A DNA stretch of 64,000 bases, from positions 62,001 through 126,000 of the forward strand of contig NZ_JACHXO010000002.1 of NCBI RefSeq assembly GCF_014192155.1, given 5' to 3'. Shown in pieces: positions 32,871-41,300 of the stretch. The position numbers and the translations under genes were made by a program. Position 1 is the stretch's first letter; the number at the start of each line of letters is the position of its first letter. Under the pieces are notes generated by a model that did not search any database, was not told the origin of the DNA, and was given only the letters and a program-made list of their open reading frames with translations. Source of the DNA: Roseateles terrae. Lineage in GTDB: Bacteria; Pseudomonadota; Gammaproteobacteria; Burkholderiales; Burkholderiaceae_C.

Positions 32871-34196
32871 GTGACCCCTCCCCGCTTAGCGCTCAACCTC
32901 TTCTGGCGAACCTTCGCATTGCTGGCCTTGCTGCTGGCGGCGGGTGTGCTGGCCTGGCAACAGACCTTCAAGGCGCTGGAAGCGGAGCCGAAGGCTCTGG
33001 AGGCTGCCCAGCAGCTCGCCGGGCTGGTCAACCTGTCTCGCGTGGCGCTGTCGAGCACCGATTCGATCAACCGCGTGGCGGTGGTGAAGTCGCTCGCGCG
33101 CAGCGAGGCGGTGCAGGTGGAGGTGGCCGAGACCACCGACCGCTGGATGCCCTACGAGAACACGCCGTTTGCCCAGCGCCTGCGTAAGGAGCTGGTCTCC
33201 AAGCTGGGCCCGCAGACGGTACTGGCCAGTGGACTGAACGGCGTGCCCGGCCTGTGGGTGCGGTTTGATGTGGGCCCGGACCAGTTCTGGCTCCAGACCA
33301 ATCCCGCACCGCTGCAGGCCAACATGTCCAGCAACTGGTGGTGGATCGTCATTGCGCTGGGCGCCTCCCTGCTGGGTGCGGCGGCGATTGCACGGCTGAT
33401 CAACCAGCCGCTGCGGGAACTGTCCATTGCCGCCAGCCGCATCCGCGAAGGCGAATATGACTCCCGCCTGGACGAAAGCACCCTCACCAGCGAAATTCGC
33501 GAGGTGAATATGGGCTTCAACCGGATGGCCCGCGAACTGGCCAAGATGGAAGAAGACCGCAGCGTGATGCTGGCGGGCATTTCGCATGACCTGCGCACGC
33601 CGCTGGCCCGCTTGCGGCTGGAAGCGGAGATGAGTGTCACCGATGAGCAGGCGCGCCAGTTCATTGCTCAGGACATCGACCAGCTCGACGCCATCATCAA
33701 CAAGTTCATGGACTATGCGCGCCCGAGCGAACTGCAGCTGACGGCGATGAACCTGCGGGAACTGGTGGAGCGCGAGGCACAGGGCTTCCGCGACCCGGCG
33801 CAGATTCAGATCAGCGTGCGGCTCTCCGCGGCGCTGCGCATCTGGACCGACCCGACCGAGTTTGGTCGCATCCTGCTGAACCTGTTCGAGAACGCCCGGC
33901 GCTATGGTCGGCATGCCGACGAGCCGGCGCGGGTGGAAGTGACCGCCGAGGCGGACAGTGCCTGGGTGCTGCTCACCGTGCGGGACCACGGCCCAGGTGT
34001 GCCGCCGGACAAGCTGGCCAAGCTGACCACACCGTTTTATCGCGGCGACAGCGCCCGGACCGCCGCCACCGGTGCGGGCCTGGGGCTGGCCATCGTGGAG
34101 AAGTCGATCCAGCGGCTGGGCGCGCAACTGCGCCTGACCAATGCGGAAGACAGCGGATTCGTGGCGCAACTGCGCCTGAAGCGCGCGAATCCCTGA
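32871..34196 (+). CDS. envZ: EnvZ-like sensor histidine kinase
   Basis: 441 residues, GTG start. Membrane helices at about 8-30 and 155-176 enclose a periplasmic domain of about 125 residues. HAMP follows at 177-230 (INQPLRELSIAASRIREG). The H box has His239 in ISHDLRTPLARLRLE. The catalytic domain shows RILLNLFENARRYG, DHGPGVP and GAGLGLAIVEKS. It should phosphorylate the preceding OmpR-type regulator. The stop codon lies in a tandem 17-bp repeat. Confidence 0.93.
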   Translation: MTPPRLALNLFWRTFALLALLLAAGVLAWQQTFKALEAEPKALEAAQQLAGLVNLSRVALSSTDSINRVAVVKSLARSEAVQVEVAETTDRWMPYENTPFAQRLRKELVSKLGPQTVLASGLNGVPGLWVRFDVGPDQFWLQTNPAPLQANMSSNWWWIVIALGASLLGAAAIARLINQPLRELSIAASRIREGEYDSRLDESTLTSEIREVNMGFNRMARELAKMEEDRSVMLAGISHDLRTPLARLRLEAEMSVTDEQARQFIAQDIDQLDAIINKFMDYARPSELQLTAMNLRELVEREAQGFRDPAQIQISVRLSAALRIWTDPTEFGRILLNLFENARRYGRHADEPARVEVTAEADSAWVLLTVRDHGPGVPPDKLAKLTTPFYRGDSARTAATGAGLGLAIVEKSIQRLGAQLRLTNAEDSGFVAQLRLKRANP

Positions 34197-34215
34197 AGCG
34201 CGCGAATCCCTGAAG
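34176..34215 (+). repeat. 17-bp tandem duplication across the envZ stop codon
   Basis: The unit CTGAAGCGCGCGAATCC occurs at 34176-34192 and 34193-34209, with a partial third copy (CTGAAG) after. The stop codon of the kinase gene lies in the second unit, in another frame than the first copy. It looks like a recent slippage or duplication. Confidence 0.9.
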
Positions 34216-34303
34216 TCCGAGCCCGAAGCCTCGTCCCCCGAGGCTCCATCTTCCAGGCGCCACGGCGTGAAGCCCTGCGCCCCGACCAACCGTGGATGTG
34301 GTC

Positions 34304-34795
34304 TCAGCCCCTGGCGGCCACCAGCAGGCAAACCGCACGCGCTTCGATGGCACGCAACTCCCCTACCGGCCCCATCTTCTCGGCCGTCTTGGCCTTGACG
34401 TTGATCTGCTGCGCATCGATGCCCAGCACCTCGGCGAGCCGCTGACGCATCGCCGGAATGTGCGGTGCCATCTTCGGCGCCTGCGCAATGATGGTGCTGT
34501 CCAGATTGCCGATGACCCAGCCGGTCTCTTTGACGCGGCGATAGGCCTCGGCCAGCAGCACCATCGAATCGGCGCCCTTGAACTCCGCCGCAGTGTCGGG
34601 GAACAGCTTGCCGATGTCGCCCAGCGCCGCGGCACCGAGCAGCGCGTCGGTGATGGCATGCGCCAGCGCGTCCGCATCCGAGTGGCCCAGCAGGCCGTGG
34701 GTGTGAGGGATGGTCACCCCGCCGAGGATGAGCGGGCGGCCGGTCACAAGGGCATGGGTGTCCCAGCCTTCGCCGATACGGAATGGGGTTTGCAT
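34304..34795 (-). CDS. ispF: 2-C-methyl-D-erythritol 2,4-cyclodiphosphate synthase
   Basis: 163 residues from the ATG at 34795. Typical IspF sequence: [21 protein letters not shown] with the metal ligands Asp and His, [24 protein letters not shown], and [14 protein letters not shown]. It makes MEcPP in the non-mevalonate isoprenoid pathway. Its partner ispD is upstream on the same strand, 159 bp away, a gap larger than usual. Confidence 0.95.
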   Translation of the reverse strand: MQTPFRIGEGWDTHALVTGRPLILGGVTIPHTHGLLGHSDADALAHAITDALLGAAALGDIGKLFPDTAAEFKGADSMVLLAEAYRRVKETGWVIGNLDSTIIAQAPKMAPHIPAMRQRLAEVLGIDAQQINVKAKTAEKMGPVGELRAIEARAVCLLVAARG

Positions 34796-34954
34796 AGATC
34801 GGTCCAAAAGTTCTGCGTTGCTTTGAGAAAGGGCGCTGCCGCGGTTGGGAATGAAGGCCTGAGCGCGAGCTGCTTCCCGGCGGTTACCCTTCCCTCCGTC
34901 GCTGTAGGCCTGATGGCGTCAGCGCCCTCGTGATCGAATGGTTCTACGGCGACT

Positions 34955-35743
34955 TCACACGCTGGTGGGTCGGCTGCGCAACAAGCGCTCTGCCAATGCG
35001 AAGTCCGCGGGCCAGGTCACCTTGAAATTTTCCATCGACGCCTCGACCAGCAACGGCTGATGGCCCAGCGCTTCCACCGCGCTGGCTTCATCGGTCACGC
35101 CGTCCAGGCCGGCGGCGAGCGCCGGGGCGAGCAGGCCGAGGCGGAACATTTGAGGCGTCTGGGCGGCCCACTTGCCGCGCCGGTCTACGGTGGCAGCAAC
35201 GCGAGGATGCGCAGAAGCGGCGCCGGCCGCACCAGCCGCACCAGCCGCACCAGCCGCACCAGCCGCACCAGCCGCACCAGCCGCCTTGAGCGTATCTGCC
35301 ACCGGCAAAGCCAGCAAGCCGCCGACCTCATCGTCCTGGCAGGCGTCGATCAGACGATCCACCCAGGCCGGCTGCAGCAGGCAGCGTGCGGCGTCGTGCA
35401 CCAGCACCCAGTCATGGGGGGCGACGCCGTGTTCGCGGAGCACCTGCAGGCCATTGGCCACCGTCTCGGCCCGCGTGTCACCGCCGCAGCGTGCCACCCA
35501 GGAGCGCGGCCCCTCAAAACCGGGCACCGCCTGCTCGAACTGGTCGTCCTCGGGCGACAGCACCACCAGCGTCGCTTCGATGCGCGGCACCGCCGCCAGG
35601 GCAGCGAGCGTGTGCGCCATCATGGCCTGCCCGGCCAGCGGCACATACTGCTTGGGACGGTCCGCGCCGGACCGGCTGCCGACACCCGCCGCGGGCACCA
35701 GCGCAAAACAACGAGGCACCACGCCTATCGGAAAGTCGCTCAT
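34955..35743 (-). CDS. ispD: 2-C-methyl-D-erythritol 4-phosphate cytidylyltransferase with Gly/Ala repeat insert
   Basis: 262 residues. Nucleotide-binding VPAAGVGSRSGADRPKQY at 16-33, GGDTRAETVANGL at 87-99, VHDAARCL at 115-122, then DTLK at 150-153 and KWAAQTPQMF at 191-200. Between these last two motifs lies an insert of repeated Gly-Ala-Ala (about residues 154-176) encoded by a 9-bp DNA repeat; the same loop is short in ordinary IspD. The insert is in the loop after the VADT strand and away from the CTP motif, so activity is probably kept. Confidence 0.95.
   Translation of the reverse strand: MSDFPIGVVPRCFALVPAAGVGSRSGADRPKQYVPLAGQAMMAHTLAALAAVPRIEATLVVLSPEDDQFEQAVPGFEGPRSWVARCGGDTRAETVANGLQVLREHGVAPHDWVLVHDAARCLLQPAWVDRLIDACQDDEVGGLLALPVADTLKAAGAAGAAGAAGAAGAAGAAGAASAHPRVAATVDRRGKWAAQTPQMFRLGLLAPALAAGLDGVTDEASAVEALGHQPLLVEASMENFKVTWPADFALAERLLRSRPTSV
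35226..35279. repeat. 9-bp tandem repeat inside ispD
   Basis: Six exact copies of GCCGCACCA in the plus-strand reading. In ispD each unit encodes three residues of the Gly-Ala-Ala run, so gain or loss of units keeps the frame and changes loop length. Confidence 0.95.
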
Positions 35744-35764
35744 GGGGCGTGATTGTGCCCCGGC

Positions 35765-36727
35765 TCAGGTGAGCAGATAGTCCACCGGCTTGAGGGGCGG
35801 CGGCACCTCGGGTTCACCCAGCGCCTGCAGCATGTCGATCTCGATGGCGCGGCAGATGGCGTCCATCGGCAGGTCATTGGGGCCATCGCCAAAAGGCTCT
35901 TCAATCTCGTCGCCCACCGCATCCAGCCCGAAGAAGGTGTAGGCCACGATGGCGACGACCAGCGGCGTCAGCCAGCCCATCGTGTCCACCAGGCCAAAGG
36001 GCAGCAGGAAGCAATAGAGGTAGGCGGTGCGGTGCAGCAGCAGGGTGTAGGCAAACGGCAGCGGCGAGCTCTGGATGCGTTCGCAGGCGGCGGCCGAGGC
36101 TGTCAGCCCGGCAAGCTGCGCCTCGATGGAAGTCGCCAGCACCGTGTCCAGGCGGCCCTGCCGGCGGCAGACCTGAAGCTGCTGCGCCAGCCGCAGCAGC
36201 AGGAAGGACGGCGGATTGCCAACCCTCGCGAGGGCCTCGCGGTCCGCCTCGGGCATCCAGTGGTCCCAGGCGGGATCGGGGCGGGTGAGCCCCCGCAGGT
36301 GCCGGCGCAGCGCATGCGCAAAGGCCGGCAGTTGTCGGACCATCCAGTTGCGGTCGTCCAGGATGCGCCGCAGGTGCGCGGTGGCGTGGCCGCTGCTGGT
36401 GCTGCTCTCGGGCTCCACCAGCGTCACGAGCTGACGGGCCAGGCTGCGGCAGCGCTGGAGCACATCGCCCCACATTTTGCGGGCTTCCCAATAGCGGTCG
36501 TAGCAGGCGTTGTTGCGAAAGCCCAGAAAGATTGCCAGTGGCAGGCCCATCAGGCTGAAGGGCAGCGCCGTGACCTGCAGCTTGTGGTCGAAGAAGGAGC
36601 CGTGGCTCACGGTGACCAGCACCGCCAGCAGGATGTTGGCGAGCAGCGTCCAGCGGATCGAGCGCAGGATCGAGCCCTTCATGATGAAGAACAGATGGAG
36701 GCCGGAGGGGCGGTCGCGGACGATCAT
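35765..36727 (-). CDS. Bestrophin-family (UPF0187) membrane protein
   Basis: 320 residues from the ATG at 36727. Membrane segments at about residues 25-45 (WTLLANILLAVLVTV), 55-75 (PFSLMGLPLAIFLGFRNNACYDRYWEAR, shown here across its motif), 215-235 and 240-260. The FRNNACYDRYWEARK stretch and the late GDEIEEPFG are bestrophin hallmarks. These proteins form pentameric anion or cation channels. No Shine-Dalgarno is seen; the leader is a GTCC microsatellite. Confidence 0.9.
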   Translation of the reverse strand: MIVRDRPSGLHLFFIMKGSILRSIRWTLLANILLAVLVTVSHGSFFDHKLQVTALPFSLMGLPLAIFLGFRNNACYDRYWEARKMWGDVLQRCRSLARQLVTLVEPESSTSSGHATAHLRRILDDRNWMVRQLPAFAHALRRHLRGLTRPDPAWDHWMPEADREALARVGNPPSFLLLRLAQQLQVCRRQGRLDTVLATSIEAQLAGLTASAAACERIQSSPLPFAYTLLLHRTAYLYCFLLPFGLVDTMGWLTPLVVAIVAYTFFGLDAVGDEIEEPFGDGPNDLPMDAICRAIEIDMLQALGEPEVPPPLKPVDYLLT

Positions 36728-36730
36728 GGC

Positions 36731-36770
36731 GGACGGGCGGACGGGCGGACGGACGGACGGACGGACGGGA
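36731..36770. repeat. Tetranucleotide repeat at the bestrophin start
   Basis: Nine GGAC/GGGC units (five perfect GGAC in a row at 36747-36766), ending 3 bp before the bestrophin start codon on the other strand. Unit changes would alter leader spacing by 4 bp. The rest of 36728-37169 (442 bp between the divergent bestrophin and rlmN-like genes) contains no gene that I can support, only this and the next repeat. Confidence 0.9.
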
Positions 36771-37024
36771 CTGGCGGAACGAGCGGAACGAACCGAAGGT
36801 GCGGGGCGGCCGGGAGGCTGACAAAGACTGGCTGGAGTGCGCGCTGCCGGCCAGATTCGGCGCCGGCGGAGGCGTCTCACTGCCCTTCGCGACCCTCCAT
36901 GCACAATCCACAGGGAACAAATCGGCGAGAATTCGCGACGCCTGTGAAGTTCCCCGGGGCCGTCTCCCGGTCGAATGGCGCGCAGCTTAGCGCGGTTCGA
37001 CCTGACCGCGTGCCAGCCTTCGCA

Positions 37025-37108
37025 CCGCCGTTGGGTCCGCCGTTGGGTCCGCCGTTTGATCCGCCGTTCAATACGACGTTTGATCCGCCGGTTGATCCGC
37101 CGTTGGCT
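37025..37108. repeat. Seven tandem 12-bp units upstream of the rlmN-like gene
   Basis: Consensus CCGCCGTTKRRT, seven contiguous units, the fifth the most diverged. They lie 61 bp before the GTG used here. In the frame of the downstream gene they would encode a repeated Arg-Arg-hydrophobic pair, open back to 36975, so an N-terminal extension cannot be fully excluded. Confidence 0.92.
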
Positions 37109-37169
37109 CACGGGTCGCTGGTCGCCCGACGGATTCCGCTCTTCCCCCTCCTTATTTCCACGCCGCACC

Positions 37170-38207
37170 GTGTTTTCCATCGCAGACCTCGAGCAACGAC
37201 TCGCCGCCCTCGGCGCCAATGCCGCGCATCGGCAGCGGGTGATGCGCCACTGGGTGCAGGCGCTGCCACTCACGCAGGGCCGGCGTCAGCTCGAGCATTA
37301 CCTGCCGCATGCGCTGCTGGCGGCCCTGCCGGCGCTGATGGCCGAGCTGGAAGGATTGGCGACGCTGGTCGAATCGCATCCGGGCGCGGACGGCTCCGCC
37401 CGTCTGCTGGTCCGCCTCGGCGACGGCCAGACGGTGGAAAGTGTGCTGCTGCCGCGTGACGGCCTGTGTGTCTCCAGCCAGGTCGGCTGTGCGGTGGGCT
37501 GCCAGTTCTGCATGACCGGTCGGGATGGACTGATCCGTCAGGTGACCAGCGCCGAGATCGTGGCGCAGGTGGCCCTCGCCCGCCGGCAGCGTGCGGTCAA
37601 GAAGGTGGTCTTTATGGGCATGGGCGAACCCTCCCATAACCTGGAAGCGGTCATGGAGGCCATCGAGGTGCTGGGCACGGTGGGCAACATCGGCCACAAG
37701 AACCTGGTGTTTTCCACCGTGGGCGACCCGCGGGTGTTTGAGCGCCTGGCGCGAGGTCCCGTGAAGCCGGCGCTCGCGCTGTCCCTGCACACCACCAAGG
37801 ACGCGCTGCGGCGGGAACTGCTGCCGCGCGCACCGCGCCTGACACCCGCAGACATTGTGGACGCCGGGGAGCGGTATGCCCGCGAAACGGGCTACCCCAT
37901 CCAGTACCAGTGGACCCTGCTGGACGGCGTCAACGACGGGGATGATGAGCTGGACGCCATCGTCACCCTGCTCAAGGGCAAATACGGCGTGCTGAACATG
38001 ATCCCCTACAACAGCGTGCCGGAACTGCCCTTCCAGCGCCCCGACTGGGACAAGGCGCGCGACATTGCGCGGCGTCTCCACCAGCGGGGTGTTCTGACCA
38101 AGCTGCGGGATTCCGCCGGGCAGGATGTGGACGGCGGCTGTGGGCAGCTGCGGGCGCGGGCCGCGCAGCCGCGCAAGCGCACGGTCGCGATCCAGCCCGC
38201 GCGCTGA
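37170..38207 (+). CDS. RlmN/Cfr-family radical SAM RNA methyltransferase
   Basis: 345 residues from the GTG at 37170; no clear ribosome site. The radical SAM cluster ligands are Cys107, Cys111 and Cys114 in CAVGCQFCMTG. GMGEPSHNLEAV and FSTVGDPRVFERLA follow. The C-terminal methyl-carrier Cys is in DVDGGCGQLR. All residues for C2 or C8 methylation of adenosine 2503 in 23S rRNA are in place. The N-terminal accessory domain is shorter than in E. coli RlmN, and the location is not the usual rlmN locus, so a paralogue with another role is possible. Confidence 0.85.
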   Translation: MFSIADLEQRLAALGANAAHRQRVMRHWVQALPLTQGRRQLEHYLPHALLAALPALMAELEGLATLVESHPGADGSARLLVRLGDGQTVESVLLPRDGLCVSSQVGCAVGCQFCMTGRDGLIRQVTSAEIVAQVALARRQRAVKKVVFMGMGEPSHNLEAVMEAIEVLGTVGNIGHKNLVFSTVGDPRVFERLARGPVKPALALSLHTTKDALRRELLPRAPRLTPADIVDAGERYARETGYPIQYQWTLLDGVNDGDDELDAIVTLLKGKYGVLNMIPYNSVPELPFQRPDWDKARDIARRLHQRGVLTKLRDSAGQDVDGGCGQLRARAAQPRKRTVAIQPAR

Positions 38208-38305
38208 CACCGACACCGCCGGTGTGGACGTCGTCGGTCTTTGACGACGAGACACCCGGCGGCTGCGGCAGCTGCGGCAGCGACACCATGGCGTGCCAGC
38301 GTCGC

Positions 38306-41300
38306 TTACTCGCCGTCTTCCATCAGGTGCTGCGTGGGCACCTGGATGCCACGCTGTCGCACCACCAGTGCCGGCGTCGACGGCTTCGTGCCGGCCTCGG
38401 AGGTCTGGCCCGGCAGCGCGCCTGCGGTGCCCAGGCGTGCGTCCAGCACGGCGCCGCAACCCCGGCCCGGTCCGCTGCACAGCCATTCGCCGCTCGTGCT
38501 GGGCAGCGGCAATGGCGCTTTCACGATGGCCAGCGTGGTGAGCGTTGGTACGTCCAGCACATAGTTGCCGGCGCCGGGCCCCTGGATGGCGAGATCCGCC
38601 AGCGTCGCGGCCCGGGGCAGGCCCTCGGCCGGACCCCAGCGCAGCGAACCGGCCACCACCTGGATCGGATCGATCCCCAGCGCATCGTGGCCGATCGGCA
38701 GGGTCTGCGGGCGCAGGGACTTGCTGAACTCGACCGACGACGGCGCGGTGACATGCAGCACCCGCGGCAGGATATGGGCGGAGGTCTGCCAGCTCGGCGC
38801 GTCCAGCCGGTAGTTGCCCGCGTCGTCGCCGATCAGTTGCCAGCCGGCAGAAGTCACCGTCTTGTCCTTGCCCGCATTGGCGTCCGCAAAACGGTGGGTG
38901 CCGTCCACCAGTTGCAGATGGTCCCCGGCGAGCCGGTCGTCACCGAACGCCACCGACGCGTCGCGCTTGCCGTCGTAGACCTTGTCTGCGGCGGTCACAC
39001 CCACTTTCAGCGTACGCGGCGTCACGGCGGCCTGCGTGGTCAGCGGGTCCTCGGTGACGCGATAGTTCGACGCATCGTCCCCGGACAGCCGGATGCCCGT
39101 CACCGTCACCGTCTTGTCCCTACCCACATGGCGCGTGTCGAATTCGCCGGTCAGTGCCACCGTGAGCTGGTCGCCGCGCACACGGTCGTCGCCGCCGGCG
39201 GACACGTCGGCCCGCACCGTCTGGTCGTAGATCTTGTCCAGCGCGGCGAGCTGGCTGAGCGTGAGCAGGCGCTGGTCGATGGCCGCGGTGGTCGTGGCGC
39301 CGGCCCCTTCCAACCGATAGTTGGCGGCGTCGGCGCCGGTCAGGCCGATCTGGTTCACCGTGACCGTCTTGCCGGTGCCGGCGTACTTGTCGTCGAAGCT
39401 GGCCGTGGTGTGGATCTGCAGCTCGTCGCCGGCTACCCGGTCGTCGGTGGCGTAGCGGGTTTGCGCCACCCGGTTGCCGTCATAGACCTTGTCGCTGGCG
39501 GTCAGGCCGCCGAGTGTCAGCAGACGCGGATCGATGGTGGCACGGGTCGTGTCGCCGCTGACCTCGACCACATAGTTGTCCGCGTCAATGCCGGACAGGG
39601 TCACGCCGTTCACCGTCACCAGCTTGTTGGTGCCGGCCTGCTTGTTGCTGAAGCTGCCGACGGCAGAGACCTGCACCTGGTCGCCGGCCACCCGGTCGTT
39701 GCGCGCATAACGCACCTCGGCGACCGCGTTGCCGTCGTAGAGCTTGTCCTGCGCGGACAGGCCGGCCAGTGACAGGACACGCCGGTCAATGGTCGCCGTG
39801 GTGAACAGGCCTGCCTTCTGTACGAGGTAGTCGCCAGCATTGGCGCCCGACAGGCGGATGTCATCCACCGTGACGCGCTTGCCGATGCCCGCCTGCTTGG
39901 AGTCGAAGCTGGCGGTGGTGCTGAACTGCAGGTCATCACCGGCCACGCGGTCGTCGCTGCCGATCTGCACCTGCGCCACCCGCGTCCCGTCGTACACCTT
40001 GTTCTGGCCGGCGAGGTTGCTGACCACCAGCTGCCGCCGGGTGATCTCCGCCGTGGTGGTCCGCGGAGCATCGTCGATGCGGTAGTTGCCCGCATCAGCG
40101 CCGGAAAGATCCAGCTGCGTGACGGTCACCAGCTTGCCGGTACCGGCGTGGGCACTGTCGAATTGCGCCGTGACGTTCACCGACAGCTCATCCCCGCTCA
40201 GCCGGTTATTGCCGCCATAACTGACCGTCGCAGCCCGGGTGCCATCGTAGACCTTGGTCTGGCCGGTCAGCTCACTCAGCGTCAGGGTGCGGCGGGTGAT
40301 GTCGGCAGCGGTGAAGATCTCCGAGGTCGTCGCCTCATAGTTGCGGGCGTCCGTGCCGGTCAATGCCACGGTCCCCACCTGCACCCGCTTGTTGACGCCG
40401 ACGTCCTTGCTGGAGAAGGTGCCCTTGGCCTCGGCCTCGACGACATCGCCTGCCACGCGGTCGTCCCGGACGAAACCGACCGTGGCGGCGGTCGTGCCGT
40501 CGTAGATCTTGTCCTCAGCGAAGGCGCCGACGAGATTCAGGCGACGCCGGGTGATGTCGGCCTGAGCGGTCAGCCCGCTGGTGTCTGCCGTGTAGTTGGC
40601 GGCGTCGGCGCCCTCGAGCCGGACACTCTGGATGGTGATCTGCTTGCCGGTGCCGACGTTCTTGTCCGCGAAACTGCCGGTGGCGGCGAGCGTCAGCTGA
40701 TCGCCTTGCACGCGGTCGTCCGCGCCGATCTGTGCCGTGGCGGTGGTCAGACCGTCGTAGACCTTGCTGGTGCCGGTCAGCTGGCTGACGCGCAGGGTGC
40801 GCGGGGTGATGTCAGCGGTCGACGTCGCCGTCAGTGCAACGCCCTGCCGCAGCAGGTCTGCCTGGCGACCCGGTTCTGCCGTGTCAAAGCCGGAGACGGC
40901 GTACCGCACCCTCACTTCCTTGCCGGTGCCCACGCCCTTGTCGGCAAAGCTGCCGGAAGTGGCCAGCTCTAGATTGCTGCCGGACAGATCGAGACCGGTC
41001 ACGGTGGCCGACTGCAGCGGCGCCGACGAGGTCCCGTCGTAGACCTTGTTGCTGGCGGTGGCCGTACCAGCGAAGAGCGGCGACTCGATGGACAACGCAC
41101 CGGCCCGGACGGTGGTCAGGACCATCTCTCCGGCGTTGGCATCACCGGCTACGCCGCCCACCTTCAGGCTCACGTTGCCGCCGGTGACGAGCGAAGCGTT
41201 GGCAGCCATGCGAATCGCGCCCTGCCCGGTGCCACGACCCGCCTGGAGGTCGACATCCTTGGCGTTGGCCACGAGGGTGAGCGGTGTCGTGCCCGTGCGG

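Noticed and set aside
38222..39772. 516-codon plus-strand open frame opposite the exoprotein gene
   Set aside because: It results from the repeated GC-rich YDG units; no start site and no recognisable protein pattern.
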